Of a stretch of DNA of 64,000 bases, positions 45,721-58,214 are shown one piece after another. Below the pieces are notes generated by a model that made no database searches, was not told the origin of the DNA, and worked only from the letters and a program-made list of their open reading frames with translations. The stretch covers positions 868,001-932,000 of the forward strand of contig JAHREC010000062.1 in assembly GCA_020081605.1 (NCBI GenBank), written 5' to 3'. This stretch comes from Albifimbria verrucaria (Eukaryota; Ascomycota; Sordariomycetes; Hypocreales; Stachybotryaceae). Made by a program: the position numbers and the translations under genes. Within the stretch, counting starts at the first letter, position 1, and the number at the start of each line of letters is the position of its first letter.

Positions 45721-47656
45721 ATGGCGAACACGCTGGTTCAATTGTGGACTTGTTTTGCAAGTTACAGCAGCTCTGCAGATCTGTGAAGGTCGGGTCTCAG
45801 TAGGGAATCTGACGTGTCTCAAGAGATATAAAGAGTCCAAGAGATCTCATCGCGCATAGTTGAATTGTAAATGGGGTTGGAGCTGAAAGAAGGCAACCAG
45901 GTGAGGTATGAGTATTGTTGGTTCATTCTGCCTTGCGCAGCATAGATTGTTGGTTCATTCTGCCTTGCGCAGCATAGGTTTTTGATTGGGTGCCTTACAT
46001 GCATCTGTTCTGGACATGCAATTATGCCGAGAAAGGGCTGACAGACATTTCCGGTGGTCAATTCCTGCGTCCGTTCGCACAGAGCACTACTCCGGTTAAG
46101 CTGGGAGTGACTGAGTAACGAAAAGGTTGAGAGTACGAGCCAATGTGCCCTCCGTTTCAACCACTCCCAAACGCAAGTGAATGGGTAGACATACCAGTCA
46201 AACATTTTAGAAGTCTCGATCAAATCCTGGACGCAGTCAACAGCTTCTTCACGTCGATTGTCGGCAAAAACCAACGTTCCTATTCGCGTAGCCTGTGGCC
46301 GCCAGGGTTTATCAGCTTCTTTTCTTGTGCAATTGGCACGAAGCTGGTTATAAGTAGCCTTGATTGCTACAATGTCGAACGCTGGTTTCACAAGGAGATA
46401 TGAGACCCTAATAATGTTTGCATGAGCACTCATAGGCAAGAGAGGGTAGTGTATAACGATGACTGATATTACAACTGCTCCTCTTATCGCCATGTACAAT
46501 GATACCTACAATTACTACCAACCTACATAGGTGGGGTAGCAAGTGGTGGGCAAAAGTTAAGAGTTGTAGATCGTAGGTCCGGCATTTCTCCAACAAAATT
46601 GTTCGTTAAAAAACAGATATTTCTTAGGAAAACCCTAGAAGAACGTAAGCAGATACTTACATATGTATCGTGATTATATAACCATGTTGGACAAATGTAA
46701 TTCTAGTTTGCATCGATCTTGTTCTCTTTCATAGGTGTTTGCAGCCCCTATGTTTTTGCTACCTGCTTGATTAGGTCAGACAGAAACCTAGCCGAGGCAG
46801 ATATCTCGAGCGACAGACAACTAGACGAGGTTTTATGAGTAGACAAAACAATTTAATAATAAACGGTTGAAATCGTAGTATATTCAAAATAATGATTTAA
46901 TTAATTAATCAAATTGTGCGTACATTTTTAACATTCCTTTTGCCAAGGTTCTTCACCATATGATGAATCACATAGTAGGTAAAAGTTTCCTGGCATCATT
47001 TACGGGATATAATTGCATCAATCCGAATGTGATCATTCAATTCAGAATCCTCATATATTGGAGTTGTTCGTGGATGGGCGTTTGCCCAAGTCCTTTGAGC
47101 TATGTCCCACTAATGTGGCGGTTCGTCGCTTTCCTCGCGTAGAATCCTCCGTGAATTCATTCGTTACGCAAGAAAACTCCATAAATATTACACAATGAGA
47201 TTTTTCAAAGGATTTTTAGTGTAAAAGCAATCGACTCCAGGTGGTATTTAATGTACTGTTTGGAATCACTTAAGTACTTCTATCGTAAGGGTCACACAAT
47301 AGCATGCAATGACATCTTTTGAAGCGGTCTGACATGTCACAGGCAAATCCCAGCATCAGAAATGACATGCATTGGCCACTGGTGGTGTCGTGCTTATCAT
47401 CAGATAATGCATGGACCAATCCAACACACCAAATCGCACACATTGTCGTCAAGCATATTCTATGACGTATATGCAGCGATAACAGGAGACCCTTGTATAT
47501 CGCCTCACTACACCCATGTCTCAACTACAGGCCTCCCTTATGTCACTTTAATAAACCCCTCAAAAGTTTTGCTGGCATCGACTTGGCCTTACTTTCTTGT
47601 TGTTTTGTTTCTGCGTGGAGTTTTTGAGCGTGTCAGTTGACTAACTTCACATCACC
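45721..47656. other. intergenic region upstream of the NLR
   Basis: No supportable gene. It includes a 226-codon minus-strand open frame (45819-46499) without domain support, a perfect 32-bp duplication (45914-45977), AT-rich DNA around 46850-46930 and the upstream region of the PQ-loop gene. Confidence 0.4.
45914..45977. repeat. perfect 32-bp tandem duplication
   Basis: Two adjacent identical copies, 45914-45945 and 45946-45977, beginning ATTGTTGGTT and ending CGCAGCATAG. It lies about 200 bases upstream of the NLR start codon. Confidence 0.95.
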
Positions 47657-48906
47657 ATGGCACCAGATCTTCCAGACACGTCGCAGAGATGCGCGGAACT
47701 CTCGAAACCTTCGATACCACAATTTGTTGTCTCCTGGTAAGAACTTCATGATACTGCTGTACCGAAGGTTTTGTTTACTCGACGCAAAAGAAGGAGTGGA
47801 AGGACATCTGAGACATCTGGACTAACATGCGGACCCTTTCAGTCTATTGATGAGTTGGTTGCTCGCCGCAAACTTCCCACAATGGGCTAGGATTGCCTCG
47901 CGAAAGTCGGCAGAGGGCCTCTCGACCTTGTACATCCTCCTCGGCTCATTATCAGGCGTTTGCGCAGTGGGCAACATCCTCGTGCTTCCTTCGACCGATG
48001 TGGATATGGGCTGCTGCAGAACGAACTCGACCTTTGCTTGCATCAACGGCCTCCTTGGTATGCTGCAGGTCATCTTTGGCATTGCTTGCTTTTGGGTCAT
48101 GTTAGTCTCGCTCAAAATCCTCTCGTTCTATCCTGTTGCTAATAGCATAATAGCTTGTTCATGTATGTCTACTACTCCGAAGAAGAAGCCGAAGCCGAAA
48201 TGTACGGACGACGACCATCCCTGTCTGGGCCCGAACGAACATTCCGACGCGCACGCCGTGCATGGATTGTGTTATTTGTGGTGTGCTCTTTCGCCTTCAC
48301 CATCTTGCTTCTCTCAGCCATCATCCTTCGTCGTTTCCCATGGGTTGCCCAGACCTGGGCAGATATACTTGGAGTTGGTGTTGCGTTGCTTGCTTGTGTT
48401 CAGTGGGTTCCTCAGGTCCTCACTACATGGCATCTACAGAGTCTGGGAAGTCTCAGCTTGGTATCACTGGCTATCAGCACGCCTGTCAGTTTAATTTCCC
48501 CACGCCTATATTTATGTGTTGATTATCTAACAATAGCACAGTATACCTGGATCTTTGGCATCAGCATGATTGTGCGGGTGGGTTTCAGGGCTGGAGCGTC
48601 TGGATTGTCTACATGCTTGTTGGCACAATGCAGCTCATCCTCATCGCCACTGGCATTACCTACACACTGCGAGACTGGAGAAGACCACCGCCACCACAAG
48701 TGAACGAAAATCACGACCATGGAGGAAATTTCAACCCTTACTTTGCTGGATGGAACGGCTCTTCACGATCTCTTCAGTCTTCCAACATTGCTCCCGACGA
48801 GCAACGCCCCTTCTCTCGGGCCAGAGGCCTTCAGAGATGGTGCAAACCCTGTTCTAATGAGGTAGTACCAAATATAATCCTACTCAAGTGTTTCAGATTG
48901 GTATAG
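47657..48906 (+). CDS. PQ-loop repeat membrane protein, one frame break
   Basis: Exons 47657-47736, 47843-48100, 48154-48484 and 48542-48906; introns 47737-47842 (branch GACTAAC), 48101-48153 and 48485-48541. Two PQ-loop motifs are seen: LAANFPQWARIASRKSAEGL in exon 2 and ACVQWVPQVLTTWHLQSLGS in exon 3, each followed by hydrophobic helices, in the seven-helix pattern of vacuolar/lysosomal basic amino acid exporters (YPQ/PQLC2 type). An acidic loop (YYSEEEAEAEMYG) separates the halves. In exon 4 one extra G at 48580-48582 keeps the helices VGFQGWSVWIVYMLVGTMQ open. The cytosolic tail is Ser/Arg-rich. About 340 residues. Substrate inferred only from family. Confidence 0.75.
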
Positions 48907-49149
48907 CGATTTTTAACTCGGTGTTGGATGGCAACTTTTGACAAAGGAAACTAAATGGCTGTGGAGGGTCGAGCGCTACAGGGATAATTATAGAAGAAAC
49001 GACTTAATGATACACGAAAAAGCTTCATGTTTTGTTGAACTTTTAGCATCGCTATTCAGGAATTACATCAATAAAATGTGGGAATTTAGTATGAACATTT
49101 ATTCTTTTTATGCTACAGTAGCCACGCTAAGCGGAGTTACAAATGCCAT
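48907..49149. other. short convergent intergenic region
   Basis: 3' flanks of two convergent genes; nothing else seen. Confidence 0.5.
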
Positions 49150-50012
49150 CTAATCCTTCCCTTTCGTTTCACCATCATCAATCTCCTCGCCGTCATCGTT
49201 TACCCGCTTGCTATCCTTTTCCATACCACTCCACTTTTCCCCTCCGTCCCCGTGGAAGTCTACCACCCTTTGGGAGTAGAACATGTGGGTCGTGGCCTTG
49301 AATGCCTCACGGCCTTCTTTGGTATTGATGCCCTCAATCAAGGTAGGGAACAAAAGAATCATATTTCTTCCCTCATCCATGATTGGAGTCCTGCAGTAGG
49401 CGCATGATACCTTGCATGGGAGGTGGTGAGTTGTGGATTTCTTCGTCGAGTCGTACCAGCCGAGGTCGTGGTGGCCGTTGGTGAAGTTGATGTCTTCTTT
49501 GTGGAAGATGGCGGCCCATTGGAAGGAGCCTGTGATTTATGTCAGTTACGTCAATATTGAAGATAGGATATCATGACCTACCCCATGAAGCCGTTGACAG
49601 GTTGTGCAATGGCAGTATTTGCTCGCCAGCGGCTTCTCTCTGCTCAATTGATACTCCACTTTTCCGCAATGGCACTTCCCTTCCACTTTACGTCAAACTT
49701 ATCACCATCCTCATGAATGCGATACGGAGCTCTGAACTTCCACTGGTCCACGTCTCGGTGCGTCGTCTTGCTAGCCTGGAACTGGTGGGCCTCTTGGCCG
49801 TCGTTGTCTTGGCCCATCTTGGCGTGCTTGTTTGGCGTCTCTTGGTCCTGGTCGGAGGGTTGGCGCGAGTGTTTGCTGGACATTGCGAACGTTCGATTCA
49901 GAACTGGTGCTTTTGTTATAGACGGACCTGAAAGACGTATCAATGAGGTAGGTGCTCGCGCGATCACCGGGGTGGAGAGGTTGGTCCGAAGCCTCGCGCT
50001 TATTGACGTCAT
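49150..50012 (-). CDS. GFA/CENP-V domain protein with mitochondrial-type presequence, with frame breaks
   Basis: ATG 50012. The first 45 residues are rich in Arg/Ser/Thr without acids (MTSISARLRTNLSTPVIARA), like a mitochondrial presequence; a second ATG (MSSKHS) offers a shorter form. Exon 1 49582-50012, intron 49530-49581 (GTAGGT...CACAG), exon 2 49150-49529. One extra G at 49678-49680 turns the premature stop into CHCGKVEYQLS with YCHCTTCQRLHG, the zinc-binding Cys sets of the GFA (glutathione-dependent formaldehyde-activating/CENP-V) fold, followed by QWAAIFHKEDINF and KVSCAYCRTPIMDEGRN. Two further single-base deficits (49581-49584, 49525-49526) are needed around the intron. Fungal members are about 200-250 residues; enzymatic activity is largely unproven. 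Confidence 0.75.
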
Positions 50013-50470
50013 GACATATGGAGAAGTAGTACAATATGAGACAAAAGTAAATAAGACAAGCCCAGAGTTCGATCTACTGCGCTGCTATGATTTCAAGAGG
50101 CAACGGGGCGACGGATTAATATAATGATGGTGGTCGCTTTTCATGATGTCAATGAACTGGCCCGCATCGATGGCTCATGATTCCTACATATCCGCGACTG
50201 CGTCACGAGAAATAACCCGATTGCTGTGAATTTGGAGCCAAATTATTGTTTTTGTATCAGATTCAATTGAACCCCCAATGTTTCTCTTAATCATCATTGT
50301 CAATAATATTGAGAATATACAAAACGTCAACATATTCTCGTCATCCGCCAAAACAAAACCTCTTCAAATAACTTCATAGTTATTTCAAGGAGTTTGCCCA
50401 AACAATTTAGCTATATCCGTCTCATCAAAAGCTTCTTCACCCTGATGCAACGCCTGGAATCCGGCAATTA
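50013..50470. other. intergenic region
   Basis: Upstream region of the GFA gene and 3' flank of the F-box-like gene. AT-rich at 50230-50420. No gene seen. Confidence 0.45.
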
Positions 50471-53400
50471 TCACATCCCTCTGATGTTGCCACCTTTACC
50501 ACTTGATTGCGCATTGTTCAGAAAGAAGCACTTTACTCCCAAAGCCTCGCCGCCGCTTTCGCCTTGAAAACGTAATTCGACGACTTTCCCGTCATTCAGA
50601 TCATGGCCCCAATGCCCCCAGATGGGGCTCTCTGTCTGACCTTCGGCTATTAATTGGATGGCTGCTATGCTTGAGTCTTGGGCCCGCCACATCTTCATCG
50701 ACGTGAGCTTCCTACCGCCAATGTTCCAAGTCTCGTGACGATAGTGAGGCACTGCTTCGAGCTCATCTTGAAAGCATATTTCAGGCGTACAATGCTCGCA
50801 TGTTGAATCTGTAGCGAATTGCTCCGGACCAACAGCCCATTCAGTCCCGTCGGCGTATCTGAACAGCATAGCGCATAACGGGGCATGCTCTGTCCCTTGG
50901 AGGCTGTGCACTAATGTCACTCGGATTTCCAAGAGGGCCTGCTGCAATCTATCCAAGTTGCCATGCGACCGGAAATTAGAATGTTTCCGCTTTGCGTTGC
51001 CCGCTCTTTATGCCAACTGGATATGTCACCCGGTCCCCAAACAGGTCCATCTGTCTTGAAGTGGCTGGGCAATGCTGAGGGCTGCCAGTAGACTCCTTCC
51101 CAGCCTGCTTTGAGTCGAGGTGGCCGATATGCCGCTCCCTTCTAACACCCGTAAATATTCCGAGCGTAGCAACAATTGCTGGAGATGTCGACCATCGTTG
51201 GGATTTGCCCCAGTAGCCAAATACACCGTAAGGCACAATCGTAGTGGTGCTATCTGGTGAGTTGTATCTTCGTGGGGTCTGAATGTCTGTATTGGCGATA
51301 ACAGTCAGGTAGCGTTGCTCATCTGTGGCAAGACGCAAACTTCCGGGTGTTTTCCCATTGCCAATTCCTATGTGGAAACTCGCTCTCCTCCTCGACCATT
51401 GATTGTGAGTTTCTTCATAGCTTCCGGTCTTGGTCCAATGGTGCGACTCTCACGATGACCATATGTCACCTCCATTCCACCCATTCTGGCGTCAATAGAT
51501 ATTCCAGTGATATCAGCCGCTTCTTCTTCTGATTTGGCGATGATGAGAGCTTCCATTGGATACATGTCTATGTCACTCAAGGTATGGTCGACATCATGAT
51601 GCTCTCCCCAGAGACTCATGGGGCCACCAAGGAAATTGGCACTGGGATCTGTATGCTTATCCCAGTAACTGCTCAATGCCACAGTTTCTAGTGGCGGCAG
51701 CTCTTTACGCCAGAGATACTCTGCTACATTTCGGCACTGGTTGTAGTCTCCTCGGTGTTTATCAACAACACGTACACAGCCTTGGGCTAACGAGAGGTGG
51801 TGCTCCAATAGAGTAAGGCTAGCCAAGGTACCGGAAGAAATCCCTTGCATTTTCAAGCCAACAATGAAACGGTTTTCGCTTACGTAGATGATTCGTTTGT
51901 CGCCTTCAACTGAACCCACTGGTATAGGTGACTGTCGTGCGAACAAGATCTCAAGACCAGTGACTTGACGCGCTGGAGTATCAGCCTCGTCCTCTCCAAT
52001 CGACCGGCTTGTTGTAATGAAACCAGTTAGCCAGTCGCCATCCGGGATTCGGACCTTGTCTGTTTTGGCAGGTTGAACTATCGGTTCCCGCACTGACAAA
52101 AGGTAGAACGCCCAGCTTCATCAGTTGAACGAATGCCGAGGAGATGTCCGTCGTCAGCCCAGTCGATGAGCAGTAACGGTGTCACAGTGCGCAGGTCTTC
52201 GAATTTGTCCATCAGACTTATCGAGGTCCATTCTCCATCAACGGGTTCAGGACAGGCAAGTCGTTTAGCCTTGGCTTCATATGCTCCCTTGAGGACAGTA
52301 GGCTGAGTGGTGCCCCATTGCTCGTAGAGATTTTTGTGCTCCCTATACTTTCTGGTGATTATTGGCAGTGTTTGGTTCCATATCCGTTTCCTGTTGCATA
52401 GTCCGTAGAACTTGTTCGCTTTTGCCGACGATGCCTTGCTTCCCACCACAACTTGCGGTATGTTTGCTCCCAGTCAATCTCTTTGGTGTTCTTGAACGAA
52501 TTAGGGGTGGAAAATCGTAGAGCCAAGGCATATCGGTGTATACGTGTGATTTCCAGAAACTGTTTGACAATCTCAAGTTTGCAAAAGCCGGCGAAGTCTC
52601 TCGGAGCTTGAGCACATCATCCGGAACAATTAGATGTGATGCAACAAGCAGCAAAATATCCTCGCCTAATTTGGCAAAAGGGTCTTTCTCGGTGTTGTAT
52701 AAAGCGACCTGTTTTTCAACCGCAGAGGTTCGGACAGGCAAGTTCCACATAAAGTCTCGATAATTTTTAATGTCGACAGGATCCATGAGGAGATGTTCTG
52801 TGCCAGGCTCAACCTCCCACAGTTGCTGTTGAAACCTTTCGATATCACCATAACTCATCCCAAGGGCTTTGTGATTATGTACTTTTGCATTTGGATCGTC
52901 CGGCTCGGCTAAGTCTCTTAGAGCGTTATAGAAAACTTCTTCATTCAATTGTGGCTTGGAAATTTGCAAGTGCCTGCAAAGAAGTTGTCGACAGGATACA
53001 TGAAACGGCGCAGCCCAGGTTCCCCATTTAGTGTTGTCGTACCTTTATATTTTAGTGCTAAATCTGAATTGATAGCGAGGAACCCTTACAAGTGAATACG
53101 TCCTTGACGATCGTGAAAGCTCGTCGTGACACGGGGATGTTTGGAATAGGGTCAGAACCCTCAAAGGCAAAGGACATTTCGCCTCTATATCCTCCTCTGG
53201 CTCTCCCCGAAGTCCAGACTCTGAAATGCGTTAGCACAAATTACTGAAAACAATTTTGTCCTAGTTAAGGCATACTTGCAAGTCTCGTCTGAATATGAAT
53301 TCGTCCCAATAATTCGAACGTCTGTAAGCCAAGCCACTCCAGGATCGTCAGCACCCGTCAGCACCTCAGGGTCGTATGCATCAGCAGCACAATCATATTG

Positions 53401-53516
53401 TGGGGTGCCCCAGGCACGCATCGACATGGCGGCGTGCAAACATTGGACCTTACATATCTCCTGAATGCAATAAAGGGGCCGCCGCACAAGGCACAATAAA
53501 TATCCCAGTCTGTCAT
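50471..53516 (-). CDS. F-box-like protein with N-terminal CxxC module (DUF7600-type), with frame breaks
   Basis: ATG 53516 leads to DWDIYCALCGGP, the cysteine opening of a large fungal F-box family. One extra C at 53475-53478 continues into IQEICKVQCLHAAMSMRAWG. At least two introns lie between about 53280 and 53050 (SGLRGEPEEDIEAKCPLP is on the middle exon), and then TKWGTWAAPFHVSCRQLL enters the long exon. An F-box-like helix set DPFAKLGEDILLLVASHLIVPDDVLKLRETS is at about 52560-52680. Downstream is a beta-rich substrate-type region (LLLIDWADDGHLLGIRSTDE, MEVTYGHRES, GYWGKSQRWS, SPIWGHWGHDLNDGKVVELR). Breaks near 52506, 52437, 52096 and 51399 are cured by one base each; one near 50975 needs two. 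About 880 residues. Likely an SCF ubiquitin-ligase adaptor by family analogy; the substrate is unknown. Confidence 0.65.
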
Positions 53517-54562
53517 GGCTGTTCCAATTATGGGGTTTACAGCTGGTTTAATGGCTTGATAACAGCCTTGGTTCACAAGCTAACAGCCCCCTCTTTATAG
53601 TCAGATAGACCCCTGTGTTTTACGTTGCACGGGCCACCAGGCAGCACTGGATTGTAGCCCGTTGAAATGAGACGCACTGTTATGGTATGAACGGTTGTCT
53701 TTCTTTTTATGCTGATTCACTGCGCCGCGTACGTTCTGACAGTGCAGAATTGAATAGCCTTTCTAATCTCACTGAATATCCGAAGGCTCCAACTAAGTAT
53801 CGGACATGGACCTGATCTAATTAAAACCGGGAAAAGCTAGTGACGTTGGTTAGCTAGCAAATTAGCTAGTTGTAGAAGTCCCGGTATTTAGCAACTTTAC
53901 GAAGATCCACATAGTATGTCTAGTCAGTATCCAGGGAATAATCATAAATATCTTGATGTATTAACCTGTTGGCTAAGACGTTATGGAGACCGGTGCGGTG
54001 TTGGAGCCTTCGGACATTCAATGGTACGGGAATATCAACTCCGTTGCATGGAACTCCGAGCATTCAGTCATAATCACAACCCGTTGAATCTTTACGGTAA
54101 AGACGCTATTCAAGTAGAGTGCACCAGCTGTAATGGTATTCAGCAGGTGATGTTGTGAAGCGGACCTCGTCACTTGCAGGACTAATACCGGATCAACCGA
54201 CTTCCATCAGCACTTAGGTTTGAACAACTTGATATTTTTACTTGTAGGTAGGTCAATTTGTGGATTCCAGACTTCTGGACGGAACTTGTATTCGGAATCA
54301 TGAGAACATGGCAATGGCTCAGAGCTTTCATTTTCCATTTTGCTAGCAATATCTCGTCTAATTACTTACATCCGAAGTATCAAGTAGTTTGTGAATGCTC
54401 TTACTAATAGAGATGGCCTACAATTATTCAAATTGTTCTGCTTGTTCTTCTTGTGTTTACAGAAATTGAAAATGAATCTTCTCGGGATAGTAATCACGTT
54501 GGGTAGAGATTTATCCTCCCGCGAACTGATCCTGGCTCTGCGCACCAAGCGAATAGGATTGT
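53517..54562. other. intergenic region
   Basis: Includes the F-box gene promoter and P450 3' flank. An 80-codon open frame at 53916-54158 (MSSQYPGNNHKYLD) has no recognisable domain. GCTAG words recur at 53840-53870. Confidence 0.4.
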
Positions 54563-56239
54563 TCAAAGAGTTACAGGTGTCAAGTACATCTCCAGATCAG
54601 GTTTCATCCACAAGACATAATTCTTTTGCCCCATGATCCAATCTGCGGCAACATCAGCTGGTTGCAAATCAAAGTTGTAAATTATCTTGGCCAAGATGAG
54701 CCGCATCTCGGCATATGCAAGACTATTCCTGTTAGTGAGACTGCATTCAACTCATCAAGTAATTACGTACTTTTTCCAATGCAGTTGCGAGGTCCAGTGC
54801 TGAAAGGCTGCATGGCGTCGAGCCTGTCATTTTCATATCGAGGATCACCCAGAAATCGCTCCGGTCTGAAGTCCCATGGGTCTGTCCATAGTTGAGGGTC
54901 GTGATTGATCGCCCAGTGCCAGACACTGACAATCGTTCCGCCTGGTATGAGCTCTCCTGCTACTGTTTCACCTCCTTTCGGTACCATTCTTGGTAATCCT
55001 ACCGCTACAGGAGGGTACATGCGTAGACTCTCGTTTAAGCAGGCAAGCATGTACGGCAAATCGCTCACAGAGCTTAATGTGATGTCTTTGTCGTTTTTGA
55101 AGCATGTTCTCACTTCCTTGGTCAGAGTTGCAAGCCTGTCTTGGTTCGCTGTGAGCAGAAACAAAGCACCGGACAAGAGGGTCGCAGTGGTTTCAGAGCC
55201 GGCAAGAATGAGTTTCGAAGCATTGACAGCGATTTTTGCAATAGGCATTTGCTATCAAAGTTAGTTTTGACCATATGAAGGTAGATACCCCGGATATTGA
55301 TAGCACGCCGAAGATTTACTCAAGCGCTACTTACCCACTCTTCTTGTTTCCTCAGCAGACCTTCAATCAGATCCGGGCGCTCACTGCCAAGCTCCATTCT
55401 CTGCATGACATTTTCTAGTACGAGTCGTCGATGGGTCTGGCGGGATTTCCATGCCCCTCGTTGGACAATCCAAGTGACAGGTGCCCGTCCGAGAAGGGTG
55501 CTGATAGCTTGTACATAACTGGTGGCTCTAACACCACTTGTTATCATGCTGACCCAGGGTGGTAGTCGCTGTTTTCAAGGCACCCGAAGCTGTTTCCAAA
55601 TCCAAGATCTCCAATGATATCAAACGTTGTCCAATTCAGCCATTCCCGCATGTTGAGAGCCTTAGTACCTCCCCTCCGTGCTCTCGGAGGCGCCGGACCA
55701 AGACATCGACGTATGCTCCAATGATAGGTTCTTGACCTCTCATACTACGATCTGAAAACCCATGTGAAAGCTGTCGACGAATTGCAGCGTGCTCATCGCG
55801 GGGTGCTGAGAATATAGATCCTGCAGTGGTAGTGAGAGGGCGATAAAAATTGTCGAATTTGCGGAATTCTTCCTGGCCTTGTTGTTTGTGGCCGTAAATA
55901 TCCTTCCAAGCTCTGGGGTCACAAATCGCTAGTTCATTGGGAGCAATGCGTACGACACGACCATATTTGGCGTGGAGATGGTTGACATGAAATGGTAGCG
56001 TACCCTTCACGAGATAGACTGTTCGAGGAAGCAGGGAGATGCGATGGGTAATAGGCCCAGGATAAGAAGCCAGAGGGTGAAAGAAAACATTGTAAACGGC
56101 TAGGGCAATGCAAGATATAATAGTCTGTCCAAATGTTAAACATTGGTGTTCTTTGCCATAATTATAAGAGGTGCATTACCAATTCAATGGCGAGCAAAGC
56201 AAGCCCAGAGAGTGTCAGATCTGCAAGAAAGGGCGCCAT
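54563..56239 (-). CDS. cytochrome P450 monooxygenase, with frame breaks
   Basis: ATG 56239 with a hydrophobic membrane anchor (LTLSGLALLAIEL ... IISCIALAVYNVFF) and the proline hinge HPLASYPGP. Exons 56180-56239, 55335-56124, 54771-55251, 54563-54728. Diagnostic P450 elements: I-helix AGSETTAT (AGxxT), ExxR in NESLR, PERF-type FRPERFL and the haem loop FSTGPRNCIGK with its Cys ligand, then LAYAEMRLILA. Breaks near 55661 (AA on the coding strand), 55558 (CCC) and the last splice site fit missing homopolymer bases. About 500 residues, the normal length. It resembles ER-bound fungal P450s often annotated as isotrichodermin C-15 hydroxylase-like, though the substrate cannot be told. It neighbours a hydrolase and two regulators. 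Confidence 0.85.
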
Positions 56240-56616
56240 TGTTAGCACTAGAGTTGTCGAGCAATTCTATACAGACGACTGAATGCTCCTGACAAGTCAA
56301 TAGTAGGCAGTCTTGCCAGCGACAGCGACAAAGAGGTTCGATACGCTGGTATTTGACCATGGCGCAGCGGTAAGGCACTATTACAAGGCTAAGTACGAAA
56401 CGAATACGAGGGGTGGCATTGAAAGCAGGCAGCAACTAGGATCGGGCTCGGAGAATATAAGCGGGATTCCAAACCCGACCGGTCGATTGACCGAGATGTA
56501 AGAGATCCATTTAGATATGGTTATCACTTGGCGTTGATTTCATAAACCGTAGTGAGAATGCTTAAGAAGAAAGTAATTAGAGCACACGTCAGCTCGGAAT
56601 TATCATTTTCAAACAG
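56240..56616. other. intergenic region between P450 and hydrolase
   Basis: About 380 bases: the P450 promoter and the hydrolase 3' flank. Nothing else recognised. Confidence 0.5.
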
Positions 56617-57517
56617 CTAAACACAAAACTCCAGAACCGATGAAACAACATCCTCCGGCCGCTGCTCTGGAATATAGTGCCCTGATTCTACGCTATGCCC
56701 CTTGACCACTACATCTATACTAGTAACAGCCTGCCATTCTTTGATAGCATCAAAAGACTTCTCAATTACACCGTATTTTCCCCAGAGCACGAGCAATGGG
56801 CATTGTATCAGGCGCCCCTTGTCCAAATCATCCCTCTGCTCGTCAAGGTCTAGCGTCGCACTGGCACGGTAGTCGTTACACATACTGTGCACCGCTTTGG
56901 GGTTCTCCATTACTTGACCATAGTAATCAAGTGCGTCAGGGTGGAAGATCTTGAGACCTTCGCCTCCTTTTCCACCCATGGCGAGCTCAATAAACTTGCG
57001 TGGGCTTGCTGAAATGAGCGTTTCTGGGAGAGGCTCTTCTTGGATGAGGAAGAACCAGTGATAATATGCCTTTGCGAAATCGAAGTTGGTGGTTGTGTAC
57101 ATTGCCAGCGTAGGACAGATGTCCAGTAAGATCGTCTTGCGCACACGATCCGGAAAGTCAACGCAGAGCTTATGAGCAACTCTCGCACCACGATCGTGCG
57201 CACAAATGAAGAACGAGTCAAAGCCAAAGTGGTCCATCACGGCGACGAAGTCGCGGGCCATGGCGCTCTTGGCGTAGTCGGCGACATCTTCGGGCTTGGA
57301 CGACTCGCCGTAGCCACGGAGGTCCGGAATGATGACGGTGTATTTATCGGTGAATTGAGGCGCTACACTGTGCCAGATGTGACGGCTTTGGGGAATCCAT
57401 GGAGTAGCAGCAGCGGTGGGAGAGGGAAGTTGCAGTGGAGTTGCTCTTGAGGCCGTAGATGGTGACCTCCGGGTTCTGCTGGGTCACAACAGTGAACGTC
57501 TCAAAGTTGTCAAACAT
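56617..57517 (-). CDS. alpha/beta hydrolase, dehalogenase/epoxide-hydrolase type, with frame breaks
   Basis: ATG 57517 (MFDNFETFTV). Signatures in order: HGFPQSRHIWH (oxyanion HGxP), VIIPDLRGYGESSKP, the nucleophile elbow CAHDRGARV with Asp as nucleophile (GHDRG type), the cap-domain Tyr-rich stretch, LVLWGKYGVIEK carrying the acid region, and SGHYIPEQRPEDV with the catalytic His. Asp rather than Ser at the elbow places it with haloacid/haloalkane dehalogenases and epoxide hydrolases, not esterases. Single exon of about 300 residues. Two one-base C deficits near 57418 and 57395 interrupt the N-terminal part. It lies next to and in the same orientation as the P450, so an epoxide produced by the P450 is a plausible but unproven substrate. 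Confidence 0.8.
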
Positions 57518-58214
57518 GATGACCTGTAATATGTGTTATCAGCCAATATTCAACACAAACATTAATAGCAAGCAAACGTAGTTTGAGGCTGATGATTGAA
57601 GAGTCAAGCTATTAGGACGGATATGCACCCGCCAAGCCATAGTTGTGTTGGGTCATACTTAGTCATCTGCAACATCATTCACTTTCCGCCTATTAATTCT
57701 CAACTCCACAACACGCCTTTCCGGTCATTACATGTCTACACGCCCTTCCGGGTCAGGAATCTCACAGGATCGGGTTTACTTGATACGCTGTGTCAAGAGA
57801 AGATATGGAAGACGAGAGGTTAAATTTACTATGAGGTAGCAAACATCAGTCTTATTTCATGCACCTATTTTATCTAGTCCTTAATAATAGTTTTATTATA
57901 AGTTGAGTCTCATACATGAGACAAGTTCCTCTAATATCTGTAATGTAACCTATGAGTCCTTTTTGGTGTAGGATCATCCTTGTTGCGGCGGCGTATTGGA
58001 CACCTCTACTGTGCGTGCTCTAAGAAGATATCAATGACACCGGGTTCGATAGGCGGTTAAACCAGTCAGGACTTGCTCTCAATGCACATTCCCGCCGCAA
58101 CTGGGAGAATGTGGGCTAAAAAGGTTACAATTTCAGTAATACAGCTGATATTCTCCGTGTGGATTGTACTGCCAGGGTTTACCATTAAATGTTCCACAGT
58201 ATTAGATGATCCTA
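57518..58214. other. intergenic region
   Basis: Upstream region of the hydrolase and 3' flank of the first Zn2Cys6 gene. No further gene found. Confidence 0.45.

Noticed and set aside
45819..46499. 226-codon minus-strand open frame upstream of the NLR
   Set aside because: No domain, an alternative-start codon region, and its 3' part includes the 32-bp duplication; likely chance in promoter DNA.
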